This document shows, piece after piece, positions 43,419 through 52,707 of a stretch of 64,000 bases of DNA. This DNA is from a virus: positions 18,262 to 82,261 of the IMG/VR virus record IMGVR_UViG_3300020182_000022. One strand, written 5' to 3'. Numbering within the stretch: position 1 is the stretch's first letter; each line of letters opens with the position of its first letter. The translations under genes and the position numbers were made by a program. The notes beneath the pieces were generated by a model. It was not told where the DNA came from, searched no databases, and was given only the letters and a program-made list of their open reading frames with translations.

Positions 43419-44557
43419 GCTGATATCTTTACAGTCTTAGTAGACTTTTTAGTCTCATCTACAACCACATCATCAACACTGTAACTGTATTGCTTTTTGA
43501 GTTGTTTCTCGAGATTAGGTAGGATATGCGTATCCCATAGATCAGTATCACTCTTCCAGTTCTTGTAATACCCTAATTTCTTACCAGGTACACCGTCTTT
43601 TCCACTAGGTAATATAAATGTACTACCAGTCTGCTCAATCACACCATGATTGACTGCCATCTCTCTAAGACCACTATACAAGTCTAGACCCTTCTTGAAG
43701 TTTAAATATGCTTCACATTCTAAAAATGGTGGTACAAATCGATTCTTCACAGTCAATGCACGTAACGTGGTACCACTAACCTTGTTAGCTTCAGGTAACA
43801 ACTCATCTGATTCTTCTCCTCTGCTGGCATCATGCTTTTCATCTCTTTTAGCTAGTTGTACTAACACGCTCGCAAGATACACAGGGCCTTTGCCTCCACT
43901 TTGAGCTTTAACTAGAGTTGGAAACATCGCACTTGGATCATCATATGTATGATTACTGAACAATATAGTAACACCGGCTTGCGCAGCTTTGAATGTTAAC
44001 AATCTCATCATGCTCTTGAGACCTTTTGCTCTGGTACCCATGTCAGTAGCTGATTTACCTTTTTCAGCGTCATCTACTTCCTTTTGACTTGCTAAATTAC
44101 CAAGACTATCAATACTGATGATGAATTTATCACGCATTTTTGACTCGATAACACTATCCAGGAAGGCTGATATTTGATTCCTGCAATCTTCAACTGTTTG
44201 TACCGGTACATACTTGACTTGATCATTATCTAAACCAACTCCAGTGGTACTACTAGCATCTACAGCTGCTTCTGTATCAAATATAACAGGTACCATGCCT
44301 TTCTTTTGCGCATTCGCTAATATCTTGTTGATAATGTAAGTCTTACCAGCTGCACTCGGTCCACTGAACCCAGTTATTCTGCCCATAGGCACACCACCAT
44401 AAAGACTACCGGAGATAATAGCATTTAATGCCATACAACCGGTATCTACGTGGTCAGTCACATTGCTGAGCGCGCTTTCTGATAGAAATTTTGCTTCTGG
44501 GTTGAGTTTCTCAAGTTTATCAAAAACTTTGAGAATATCCTTGTCTAGTTTACTCAT
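43415..44557 (-). CDS. uvsX: Recombinase UvsX (RecA-like)
   Basis: The ATG at 44557 overlaps the upstream stop by eight bases, giving 380 residues (T4: 391). The RecA core has Walker A FSGPSAAGKTYIINKI, a catalytic-Glu region FDTEAAVDASS, Walker B KFIISIDSLGNLAS and an L2-like region before ALTVKNRFVPPF. It forms filaments on gp32-coated DNA and drives strand invasion for recombination-dependent replication with UvsY, UvsW and gp46/47. It is co-transcribed with the small gene 44550-44903. Confidence 0.94.
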   Translation of the reverse strand: MSKLDKDILKVFDKLEKLNPEAKFLSESALSNVTDHVDTGCMALNAIISGSLYGGVPMGRITGFSGPSAAGKTYIINKILANAQKKGMVPVIFDTEAAVDASSTTGVGLDNDQVKYVPVQTVEDCRNQISAFLDSVIESKMRDKFIISIDSLGNLASQKEVDDAEKGKSATDMGTRAKGLKSMMRLLTFKAAQAGVTILFSNHTYDDPSAMFPTLVKAQSGGKGPVYLASVLVQLAKRDEKHDASRGEESDELLPEANKVSGTTLRALTVKNRFVPPFLECEAYLNFKKGLDLYSGLREMAVNHGVIEQTGSTFILPSGKDGVPGKKLGYYKNWKSDTDLWDTHILPNLEKQLKKQYSYSVDDVVVDETKKSTKTVKISA

Positions 44558-44903
44558 CAAATAGTTTCACAACTTCAGGTTCGGTTTTTTCAGGAGCTGC
44601 TACTGGTTTATTAAAAATGTTCTTGTATTGCTGAATGATTGGATCATCTAGTTCAATATTATCACTAGTCACAGTGTTGTCTGTATTGAACTTCCAGATA
44701 ACGCCAGATTCACGTGTTTCAGCTTTGACAAACTCACGGAAAATAAAGGGTAACAGTTGAACTGATATCTGACCATTCTCTTGATTGACTTGTACATTAA
44801 CAACCGCTGGTTCCTTAATCGACATGATTTTCTCTACTGTTTCAACGTGCTCTCCCACGATAACACGACCTACACTATCTACAAATGCTTTAATATTACT
44901 CAT
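44550..44903 (-). CDS. Conserved-looking small protein upstream of uvsX (Sm-like fold?)
   Basis: The 117-residue product begins NIKAFVDSVGRVIVGEHVET, with KEPAVVNVQVNQENGQISVQ and LPFIFREFV following. The strand pattern of a short beta barrel with an internal NPAVV-type motif recalls Sm/Hfq-like folds, but this is an impression only. It heads the uvsX operon, with a promoter starting exactly at its ATG. Function unknown. Confidence 0.6.
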   Translation of the reverse strand: MSNIKAFVDSVGRVIVGEHVETVEKIMSIKEPAVVNVQVNQENGQISVQLLPFIFREFVKAETRESGVIWKFNTDNTVTSDNIELDDPIIQQYKNIFNKPVAAPEKTEPEVVKLFDE

Positions 44904-44909
44904 ACTCTT

Positions 44910-44938
44910 ATTATATGAACTTTGAGTGTGTTAATCAA
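44910..44938 (-). promoter_or_regulatory. Early sigma70-type promoter for uvsX operon
   Basis: On the minus strand, TTGATT (44938-44933), 17 bases and TATAAT (44915-44910). The predicted start is 44903, the A of the ATG. The AGTTCA just before the -10 is shared with the queC promoter. Confidence 0.85.
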
Positions 44939-45155
44939 CGGCTTTTTTCTTGAAGTATATACGAATTATATACTTTCTGATGATAGCTATTGCTGTGAAC
45001 ACAACCCATGTGAGTACAGCGGTGTTGAACACAGACATTTTTGAGTTAAACGCAAAATATAGTACTGCTAGGTTCAATGGGAAGTTTATAACTGTACCTA
45101 TCGCTGTGTCTGTGATGGCTTCTATCCATGCTTTCTTGTTATCGAAGAACTTCAT
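44931..45155 (-). CDS. Small two-span membrane protein
   Basis: The ATG at 45155 overlaps the gp43 stop as ATGA, giving 74 residues; an upstream in-frame ATG inside gp43 is less likely. It reads KKAWIEAITDTAIGTVINF, then LNLAVLYFAF and VFNTAVLTWVVFTAIAI as two membrane segments, ending in a basic tail. The ExxxxTxIGxxINFxLN pattern is typical of a small phage family of unknown function. Coupled translation with the polymerase is likely. Confidence 0.7.
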   Translation of the reverse strand: MKFFDNKKAWIEAITDTAIGTVINFPLNLAVLYFAFNSKMSVFNTAVLTWVVFTAIAIIRKYIIRIYFKKKAVD

Positions 45156-47716
45156 ACACCTAATAAATCGAACAGATCTGTTTGTACTTGATTTGATGGT
45201 TTGCTCAAGCGCCAATTGACAGCTTCATAAAATCTCTCAATCATACTGAAGATCAACTTCTCAAACATCTTCTCAATGTCTGGTTCGAATATAGCTTTGA
45301 ACTCATCTGGATAATAGTACTTGTAGGCTATTGCCTGTATGCCATACTTGTTGGGTTGATTGACATAAAAATACCTAACCTTGTCTCCAGTCTCGATTGT
45401 CTCGTACTTTCCACTCAGATCCAACTTCTCTAACAACATATTATAATGATATGCTGCTTTCACGTGAGCTGGCATTCCTTTGCATGTCACAAATCCATTG
45501 CATCTCGTGGAGTACTTCTCGTAGTCGGATATACCCATGGCAAATGAGTAGTCCTCTACTGGTAGTTTCTTGAATATCTCGTAAGCCTCTAAAAACACAT
45601 CGTTCGTTGTGCTTCTAGACTCTGTATCCATCATTGTCTCAACTATCTGCTTGACATATGGTTTGATTGGTGCTGGCATGGTGCTTCTAACAACCTCCAC
45701 ACCAGTATACTTGAATTTATTGACAGGTATACCTTCATCATCTAACACTCGCATCACATATCGTTTCTTCTGCAAGAATATACCAACATCACTCATACAT
45801 TCCCTCTTAAACACGAATCTACTGTCTTTACTGTTGAGAGAGGTTCCACTCCACTTGGTTATCTCTGTATTTAAGTGATTCTCGAGCTTGTCTGCTTGTT
45901 CGTATGCGTGTTTTGATATTTTAAAATCGGTATGAAACGGTTTGTCTATCTTTTTCATCAGGCGATTGATGGATATATAAGAACTATCTGTGTCATTATA
46001 GATGATCGGATCTAAACCAGATTCACCATGGTCGTCAATGTATTCACGTAGAATATCGTTCGATTTCTTGATGACAGCTTGACCGGTTAATGTGATACTA
46101 CGTGCTATATCAGGATCACCAATAGGAGCATGTTTGTTACCAAAATATCCATATACAGTGTTGATCAAAATCTTTAATGTGAACTGCTTTATGTCGAATT
46201 GATCAGCTTTCTTCTTGATAGCTGCGTAATCCTTGTCAGTTTTATCCATCTTAGACAGTTTCACCTTGAGTACTTGTAGTTCTTTCTTTATCTCTACTCT
46301 CTGTTGATATATGCCATCGACAATCTCCGGCATGATGCCTTTCTTGTTCTGTGAAAACAATATTTTAGCTCTGGTTATTGCTATGTTGTCCTTTTTAATG
46401 AATTCTAAGAACTTATCATGTGTTAATGTGAATGATTTGCCTGATACATGGGTGATATGTACATGCTCTTCATCTTTATGAGTAATCTTACCTACTTTAG
46501 TCTCTGGACTCAAGTTTAGTGATATCATTGTGTTGGGATATAGACTATTTGCATCAAAACTAACAACATCATGCTGAAACCCTCGTTGAGGTTCACCTAC
46601 ATAAGCACCCTCATACTTAGCCGCGTTTGTATGGTCCTTTATGAAGGTAGGTACGACTAATCCCTTGCTTCTAGCCTTAATTATAGTGGCTCCAGTGATA
46701 ACGCTCAATGTACCCATGGCAGACTCTATATTAGTCAGTCCAGTATATGCTAACATGCGTAATAACTCTAGATATCGTAATTTATCCTCCATTTTCACGA
46801 GTAGATTAACGTCTTGTACATTATACTCAACGAATGTCTGCCAATCATCATCAGCTAATGCTGATAAGTTGGTATTACCATAGTCTACCTTGCGCTCTCC
46901 TAACTCTCTTTCAGCTATTGCATCTAGTTTATAACTCTCACGTAGACCAACACTGAATTTCTTGTATATATCAAGATAATCGATACACGACACACCAGTT
47001 ATATACCATCTCTGTTGCTCTCTACCGAAAGCACCGGTCACCATGCGACTATATATGTTATTCACTGGTGAAAGTTGTTTAGCATCAGATTCATCAAGAA
47101 CATTTGCAGTTCTATTGATAATATAAGGCATATCGAAACCTTCACTGTTCCATCCGGAGATGATATCCGGGCTAGCGTTATGTATGTAGTTTAACATGCA
47201 TCTCAGTAGGATCGCTTCAGTCTCACAGTATACATACTCACAATTGTCTATCTTTTTCTGTAATTTCTTCGTTCCCCATGTGTAAAATTTGTTATCTAGT
47301 GAATCATATATAGTAACAACGTTGATTGGTTGAGATGCTTCTTCTGGGGTGGGAAAGAAGTCAGGACAATACACCTCTATATCAATATAGAATATTCTCA
47401 ATGGATGTTGTGTAAACTCTAAGTTCTCGTTCTCTTTGCTATATGTGTCTATTAGAAACTGTTGCTCTGGTCTGATATTTTCGAATACTCTATTAGATCC
47501 TAACTCTTTTATGAAGTTATTACGAGTTCTACTGTCTCTAAACACTCTCTTACGTAAAGGTGTCTCGAATATACTCGTAGCATCACTTTTAAGCGTCGTC
47601 TCCACGTATAGATAGGGGTTGAAGCTAACATCCGTCATGATCCTCTTACCTTCCTTATCCCATGTGAATAGCGTTACAGTTTCATCTCTAGGATTATAAC
47701 AAACATTGCGGTACAT
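45152..47716 (-). CDS. 43: DNA polymerase gp43 (family B)
   Basis: The 854-residue polymerase matches T4 gp43 (898 residues). The 3'-5' exonuclease DxE motif is IFYIDIEVYCPDFF. The further exonuclease site contains DIISGWNSEGFDMPYI. Polymerase motif A is SFDANSLYPNTM, motif B is KILINTVYGYFGN and motif C is IYNDTDSSYIS. The C-terminus (SNQVQTDLFDLLGV) ends in a clamp-binding LFDLL peptide. It copies the phage genome with the gp45 clamp. Its own promoter starts exactly at the ATG. Confidence 0.96.
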   Translation of the reverse strand: MYRNVCYNPRDETVTLFTWDKEGKRIMTDVSFNPYLYVETTLKSDATSIFETPLRKRVFRDSRTRNNFIKELGSNRVFENIRPEQQFLIDTYSKENENLEFTQHPLRIFYIDIEVYCPDFFPTPEEASQPINVVTIYDSLDNKFYTWGTKKLQKKIDNCEYVYCETEAILLRCMLNYIHNASPDIISGWNSEGFDMPYIINRTANVLDESDAKQLSPVNNIYSRMVTGAFGREQQRWYITGVSCIDYLDIYKKFSVGLRESYKLDAIAERELGERKVDYGNTNLSALADDDWQTFVEYNVQDVNLLVKMEDKLRYLELLRMLAYTGLTNIESAMGTLSVITGATIIKARSKGLVVPTFIKDHTNAAKYEGAYVGEPQRGFQHDVVSFDANSLYPNTMISLNLSPETKVGKITHKDEEHVHITHVSGKSFTLTHDKFLEFIKKDNIAITRAKILFSQNKKGIMPEIVDGIYQQRVEIKKELQVLKVKLSKMDKTDKDYAAIKKKADQFDIKQFTLKILINTVYGYFGNKHAPIGDPDIARSITLTGQAVIKKSNDILREYIDDHGESGLDPIIYNDTDSSYISINRLMKKIDKPFHTDFKISKHAYEQADKLENHLNTEITKWSGTSLNSKDSRFVFKRECMSDVGIFLQKKRYVMRVLDDEGIPVNKFKYTGVEVVRSTMPAPIKPYVKQIVETMMDTESRSTTNDVFLEAYEIFKKLPVEDYSFAMGISDYEKYSTRCNGFVTCKGMPAHVKAAYHYNMLLEKLDLSGKYETIETGDKVRYFYVNQPNKYGIQAIAYKYYYPDEFKAIFEPDIEKMFEKLIFSMIERFYEAVNWRLSKPSNQVQTDLFDLLGV

Positions 47717-47722
47717 ATTTAT

Positions 47723-47751
47723 ATTATAGTGTATTTTGATGTAAAGCTCAA
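47723..47751 (-). promoter_or_regulatory. Early sigma70-type promoter for gp43
   Basis: On the minus strand, TTGAGC (47751-47746), 17 bases and TATAAT (47728-47723). The predicted start is 47716, the A of the ATG. Confidence 0.85.
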
Positions 47752-47763
47752 CTAAGTAATGAT

Positions 47764-48123
47764 GTGATTAGAGATTCAGACAAGATAGCAAAGGTTATTA
47801 TTAAAAGAGGTAAAACAGTACTATTCCTACAGAAAGACTCCGGAGAGTGGGAACTACCAGGTGGTCACTTACATGTAGGTGAGAAATACCGCGCAGGTGC
47901 CAAGAGAGAAGTCATGGAAGAGACAGGTATTCGAATCTCTAAGCTAAAAGCAATAGTCGCAACTAAAGGCTTTAAGTTATATGCTGCCATGCCTAGGAAC
48001 AACAAAGTTGACCTGTCAGATGAACACACTGACTACACATGGGTCACCAAACAGCAGGTTAAACAATTGAAGTTATCCAACTCAACCAAGATCAACCTCA
48101 AGTTTATATTAGATACCATTTAG
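47764..48123 (+). CDS. Nudix hydrolase
   Basis: The 119-residue protein has a complete Nudix box, GGHLHVGEKYRAGAKREV followed by MEETGI (Gx5Ex7REUxEExGU). The start is GTG at 47764; a degenerate late-like box (ACTAAGTA, 47751-47758) would put the transcript start exactly there. Nudix enzymes hydrolyse nucleoside diphosphates linked to another group, such as damaged or modified NTPs, NDP-sugars or NAD. The substrate here is unknown. It is an isolated plus-strand gene among minus-strand replication genes and converges on a glycosyltransferase gene. Confidence 0.88.
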   Translation: MIRDSDKIAKVIIKRGKTVLFLQKDSGEWELPGGHLHVGEKYRAGAKREVMEETGIRISKLKAIVATKGFKLYAAMPRNNKVDLSDEHTDYTWVTKQQVKQLKLSNSTKINLKFILDTI

Positions 48124-49356
48124 CTTGTTTAAGAGCTTACGATCCGGGTGACCGTATGGTAAAGTATACAACTCAGTATACTTACCTATATTATCAGGAT
48201 GTTCTAACCATCTAGTCTCGATATACTGTCTGCCTTTACGTACTAATTTCATATAATCAGTCTTATCTGACATCACACTATCTATTTGATCAATCATCTC
48301 ACTACCATTGTTGAATTTCTTGTATGCGTTCTCATATGTACACATATCTTGACATATAGCAGGAGCTCCAAACGCACAACCTTCAATAAACTTCAGATCA
48401 CTCTTGGCTCTATTGAATACATTGTCAACTAATGGTGCAACCATTACATTAGCGCGTACCTTCTTAACTAGTCTAGGATAATCATACAAGTTAACCCAAG
48501 GATGATACTCAATCTTTCCGGCCTTGACCAAATCTCTCAATTTCATTGGAAATGCACCTATAAATATCCATTGATACTTGTTTACTGATTTTTTTACAGC
48601 TTCAACTACATGTCCGAAGTCATCCTGCTGGTTTACTAAATTGTCTACATCAAAATGTGCACCACTACCAGCGTATAACACTCTAGGTTTCTTTTTTCTC
48701 TTGCTAAAATTCTGCTCAACTGACAATTCATCATATTGATCTAACCAATAACGTGGAGGATAGTTAGGTATGACAGTTATGTTCTTATTACCGGTTTTGT
48801 CCATGTAATAATTCTTCATATACTCACAAGTGACTGTCATCTCGTCACTCATCTGCATCATCTCAGTTGTTGCTTGTCTTATAGCATCATCTGCAAAAGC
48901 TCCTCTGAATTTATTATACTCAGGTATGTCATCATGAAAGACAATATCATCAATCTCATACGCCACCTTGAATCCTAACTTTTCACCTAATCCTTTCAGA
49001 TATTTAACGAATTTAAGCTGATGAGGTGTTGCTTGTCGCTGTATACGAACTGTTTTGACGTTTGTATAGTACTTCTCATCACTAACCATCACAGTACTAC
49101 CGTGAATGATTGCTTTTTGGTATGCATTTAATGTATGCTCCGGCCAGATCATACGCCAGAAACCACAACCACTAAAATCTGCATAGTAATTCAACCCACG
49201 CACCATATCTACCTCACGAGGTTTACTGTTTGGTGTAATTTTATTTGCGACTGGTTTCTTCGCGGTGTGTTTGAGAGTAGTTGGTAGTGACTGACTTGGG
49301 TTTGGGCGTGATCCAATCACTGAACCCATTATTGATCCTTGTATTAAGTTTTGCAT
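48109..49356 (-). CDS. Glycosyltransferase, GT-B (GT4-like) type
   Basis: The 415-residue protein has an N-terminal domain with ADFSGCGFWRMIWPEH and VAYEIDDIVFHDDIPEY, and a C-terminal UDP-sugar-type domain with RVLYAGSGAHFDVDNL, VEYHPW-like IEYHPWVNLYDYPRLV, and FNRAKSDLKFIEGCAFGAP, where the acidic KFIEGCAFG motif suits the E-x7-E region of GT4 enzymes. The acceptor is unknown. DNA hydroxymethyl bases, host lipopolysaccharide or a virion glycan are all possible. It is last in the UvsY-UvsW-gp55-gp47-gp46 direction. Confidence 0.75.
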   Translation of the reverse strand: MQNLIQGSIMGSVIGSRPNPSQSLPTTLKHTAKKPVANKITPNSKPREVDMVRGLNYYADFSGCGFWRMIWPEHTLNAYQKAIIHGSTVMVSDEKYYTNVKTVRIQRQATPHQLKFVKYLKGLGEKLGFKVAYEIDDIVFHDDIPEYNKFRGAFADDAIRQATTEMMQMSDEMTVTCEYMKNYYMDKTGNKNITVIPNYPPRYWLDQYDELSVEQNFSKRKKKPRVLYAGSGAHFDVDNLVNQQDDFGHVVEAVKKSVNKYQWIFIGAFPMKLRDLVKAGKIEYHPWVNLYDYPRLVKKVRANVMVAPLVDNVFNRAKSDLKFIEGCAFGAPAICQDMCTYENAYKKFNNGSEMIDQIDSVMSDKTDYMKLVRKGRQYIETRWLEHPDNIGKYTELYTLPYGHPDRKLLNKLNGI

Positions 49357-49368
49357 TTTACTATATTA

Positions 49369-51183
49369 TTATTTAAGGTCGGTTTCTGGAGTGGCCACTC
49401 GTGTTGTCACACCGTTTTGCTTCTCCAAGAAGATTATCTCACCAGTTGCTAGTTTTGTACTCTCCTTGCGGTGACTTATGACCATCACACACTCGTTATG
49501 ATGTTCTATTCTCTCCTTTAGTATGTCAATCACTAACTCAACTCCACGTTCATCGAGACTACTATCAAACAACTCATCATACATGCTAAAGTTGAATGCT
49601 ACATCACCTTGAACGCGTCTTATGTCCATAAAAGCGAACAGGCATGCCAGATCTATATTCTTTCTTTCCGCTCCACTAAAATTGAAGTATGAACATAACT
49701 TTCCTTTTTCATCAACAATCTCTTCTTCAAAATACTCATTGAATATACATATACAATTGCTATCCATCTTCTTTAGGTAGTGTGCTAGCTTTGAGTTGAA
49801 TAGTTGTAGTATTTTCTTGACAATATATGATTTGACACCTTCTTCAGATACAATAAATTTTATTATATCTAACTTAGCGAGGTCCTTCTTGATCGTGTTG
49901 ATGCCGGTTTGAGTTTTCTCTAATCTAGCTTCTGACTCCTTCATTATTTGATCGAATCCTTCATCTTGTTTGTCTAGAGACTCTATATCATCAACTATAT
50001 CATCATTTAGTGAGGTTAGTTGTTCAATTCTCTGTCTTATGTTCGCTAAGTTTTGTATTTGAAGCTTTGCATCACTCAATTTGTCTTTCTGTTGTGTTTT
50101 CTTAGCACGTAACTCTGATCTGAGTGTCTGTTTCTCGGTTAACTTACTTTCTAGAGCGGTAGCTTTCTTTTTCAGTTTGGATATCAACTCAACTAGCTTT
50201 TCCTTCTCTTCATGGATGAAGTGTTTGTGATTATCATCTAGAGTGCTCAAGCAAACCGGGCAAGTGTCCTTATCAGTACCAATCTTGTTGTGTTTTGATT
50301 TGTTTACGTCTATGAGAGTTTGATACTCACTCTTTTTAGTTATTATCTCTTGTATACCTTGATCAACAGTAGGTATGACCTCGCTCAGCTTGGATATATT
50401 CGACTGATACTTCTCCATGTCAATCTTATCAACTTTCTCTTTCTCTAACTCTAATGACTCTAACTCTTTCTTGTTGGTTTCTAGTCTTGCTTTGAACTTA
50501 TTCATTGATCGGAGCTTTATATTAGCTGCATTCTGTTGTTGCTCTGTGTATGCTGCTAGATTGTTTGATATCTCTTCATATTTCGCACATTCTATATCAA
50601 GCTCACGATTCACTTTATTAAAATCCTGTCTAACATTAACTAGCATGTCACTGAACACTTGTAGATTGAATATACCTTCAATAAACTTACGCTTCTCTAA
50701 CTTTTTCTTAGCCATGAATGGAGTCGCGTTGTTTATTGTCATGATCACACAGTTTTGAAACACATCCGGTGTGGTATTCAACAATTTACATACATATTCA
50801 GTAGTGTTAGCTATTGAATCACGTGTTATATCCTCATCATCCTTGTATAACTTACACTTACTTGGTGCTAGTTGGCGTATTATATGATACTCTGAACTTT
50901 TCCCGTCAACATTTACTGTGAAAAACAACTCAACGACACAATCACGTTGTGTTACATTGTTGATGATATGATCCTTCTTTAGTTCTCTTAAAGTTGTACC
51001 GAAGATCGCGAAGTAAACTGAATCTGCTATTGTAGACTTACCTACTCCGTTTCTTCTGTCTACTTTATCTTTATTGTTACCGGTTATAATATTGAGTCCG
51101 GTGTTGAACTCAACTTGTACAGGTTCCTCACCTACAGAGAGGAAGTTTCTGATTATGACTTTGTTAAAATTTACGTATTTCAT
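49369..51183 (-). CDS. 46: Recombination endonuclease subunit gp46 (SbcC/Rad50-like)
   Basis: The 604-residue ATPase has Walker A RRNGVGKSTIADSVYFAIFG, a long coiled coil split by a zinc hook with CPVC near residue 306, a signature-like NFSGAERKNIDLACLF and Walker B FSMYDELFDSSLD. T4 gp46 has 560 residues. With gp47 it resects DNA ends for recombination-dependent replication and helps degrade host DNA. The start overlaps the gp47 end by four bases. Confidence 0.94.
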   Translation of the reverse strand: MKYVNFNKVIIRNFLSVGEEPVQVEFNTGLNIITGNNKDKVDRRNGVGKSTIADSVYFAIFGTTLRELKKDHIINNVTQRDCVVELFFTVNVDGKSSEYHIIRQLAPSKCKLYKDDEDITRDSIANTTEYVCKLLNTTPDVFQNCVIMTINNATPFMAKKKLEKRKFIEGIFNLQVFSDMLVNVRQDFNKVNRELDIECAKYEEISNNLAAYTEQQQNAANIKLRSMNKFKARLETNKKELESLELEKEKVDKIDMEKYQSNISKLSEVIPTVDQGIQEIITKKSEYQTLIDVNKSKHNKIGTDKDTCPVCLSTLDDNHKHFIHEEKEKLVELISKLKKKATALESKLTEKQTLRSELRAKKTQQKDKLSDAKLQIQNLANIRQRIEQLTSLNDDIVDDIESLDKQDEGFDQIMKESEARLEKTQTGINTIKKDLAKLDIIKFIVSEEGVKSYIVKKILQLFNSKLAHYLKKMDSNCICIFNEYFEEEIVDEKGKLCSYFNFSGAERKNIDLACLFAFMDIRRVQGDVAFNFSMYDELFDSSLDERGVELVIDILKERIEHHNECVMVISHRKESTKLATGEIIFLEKQNGVTTRVATPETDLK

Positions 51184-52235
51184 CTACACTTGTTGTATAA
51201 CTCTACTGTATACTCTATTATCTCTTGTTTGTTAGGTACATCTTCTAATAAATTGACGAATTCTTCTATAGCTACCGGTATGTCGACACCTGACAGGTCA
51301 GTTTCTTGATCTTCATCTAATCCGAACTTGTCGAAGTTAACATCATAATCAACAGTTATACTTTTTGCATCTAGTTCTAGGAACTTCTTGAGCAATATGT
51401 CCATGTCATCTGAAGCGACATTCATGTCGACTATCAACTTGACTATATTATTACGGAATGTTTCACGTACTTGCTTGTTTATAGTCTCTGCTTCCACGAG
51501 TTCAGACAATTTTACCTTCTGATGTGTTGGTGATATGTTGTTTTCATGGAAAGTGTAGTCACTAGTCACTAGATCCAGTATGTAATATCCCTTAGAACTG
51601 TACACATCACCAAAATCCATTTGAAAAGGGTTACCTACATACAATATCGTACCTTTCTTATACTTTCTCTCCTCTCTCAAGTGGAAATGACCAGTGATCA
51701 CCAATGGTGACTTCTTTAACAGCTCACTACTATTGATACCTTCCTCACATATCTTGTGTTGGTTGAACTTAAATGACTGAATCTCGAAATGACCGAAGAT
51801 AATATCACTCTTTTTCATCTCTTTGACTGTTGTTCCCCAAGGACATATCATGAACTTACGGTTAAAACACTCTATCTGAGTAGGTTCTGATATGACAGTT
51901 ATGTTTTCCCATCCGCTTATTATAGATAATGAATTAACATCTGATTTATCCTTGTAATATGCATCATGATTGCCGACCAATATGAGAATATTGAATGATT
52001 TCCATATATTCAGCACTTCTGTAACAACATGAATAGTATTTACTGCTATCTCATCACGATAGTGAAATAGATCTCCAGGAATTATTATATCTGTTACGCC
52101 TTTAGCAGTTAACTCTTTTTTTAGCCATGTTGCCCACTTGAGAGTAGTGTCATGCCACATTGCTGAGTTTTGATGCACTCCGATATGGATATCAGACACA
52201 CAACAGACTTTTCTTTGATTAAACTTATATTTCAT
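51180..52235 (-). CDS. 47: Recombination endonuclease subunit gp47 (SbcD/Mre11-like)
   Basis: The 351-residue phosphoesterase shows CCVSDIHIGVHQ, IIIPGDLFHYRDE, LVGNHDAYYK and ITGHFHLREE, the metal-binding motifs of Mre11/SbcD nucleases. T4 gp47 has 339 residues. It partners gp46 in end resection. It overlaps gp55 by 11 bases and gp46 by four, suggesting coupled translation. Confidence 0.94.
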   Translation of the reverse strand: MKYKFNQRKVCCVSDIHIGVHQNSAMWHDTTLKWATWLKKELTAKGVTDIIIPGDLFHYRDEIAVNTIHVVTEVLNIWKSFNILILVGNHDAYYKDKSDVNSLSIISGWENITVISEPTQIECFNRKFMICPWGTTVKEMKKSDIIFGHFEIQSFKFNQHKICEEGINSSELLKKSPLVITGHFHLREERKYKKGTILYVGNPFQMDFGDVYSSKGYYILDLVTSDYTFHENNISPTHQKVKLSELVEAETINKQVRETFRNNIVKLIVDMNVASDDMDILLKKFLELDAKSITVDYDVNFDKFGLDEDQETDLSGVDIPVAIEEFVNLLEDVPNKQEIIEYTVELYNKCR

Positions 52236-52707
52236 CCCCAGAGTGCTCGGAGCTACTGGTATTCATTTGATACTCACTCGCTAACTCTTCATAAACCATC
52301 TCTTGATAATCAGATACTACTTGACGTTGCTTCTTTTCTTTCTTTATTCTGTTGATAAACGCATGGAATGCGATTGTTGTAAAGTATGAGAATGGATTGT
52401 TACCAGTCTCAAGGTTAAATTTCTTGCTTTGTAATGCTGAGAACATTTTAACAATAGCATCACCGATCATGTCGTCCTTATATGAGTAGTTTATGAAGTT
52501 TGGTGCATAACTCAGGCCTGTAGCAATTTTAAATATACTTTCACCTAGTTTGTTACCTATCTCATCGGTCCCACTGTCATAATACGTCACAATATCTGCA
52601 GTAAATTCTTTTGCATTTACGTAATGAGGCTTTTTCTCTTTGGCCACGCGAGGTTTTCGAGGCTTCTTGGGAGCACCCGTGTTATTCTTTGATGATTTTG
52701 ATGCCAT
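52225..52707 (-). CDS. 55: Late transcription sigma factor gp55
   Basis: The 160-residue product matches T4 gp55 (185 residues). A basic N-terminal tail precedes the region-2-like core, with YKDDMIGDAIVKMFSALQSK and NNPFSYFTTIAFHAFINRIK. The acidic C-terminus would bind the clamp. It directs host RNA polymerase to the TATAAATA late boxes found throughout this window. It overlaps UvsW by 26 bases and gp47 by 11. Confidence 0.92.
   Translation of the reverse strand: MASKSSKNNTGAPKKPRKPRVAKEKKPHYVNAKEFTADIVTYYDSGTDEIGNKLGESIFKIATGLSYAPNFINYSYKDDMIGDAIVKMFSALQSKKFNLETGNNPFSYFTTIAFHAFINRIKKEKKQRQVVSDYQEMVYEELASEYQMNTSSSEHSGDEI

Noticed and set aside
45280-45300. GGTTCGAAT segments as possible tRNA T-arms (also near 43395)
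   Set aside because: They lie within strong coding regions and no cloverleaf or anticodon arm could be built around them.
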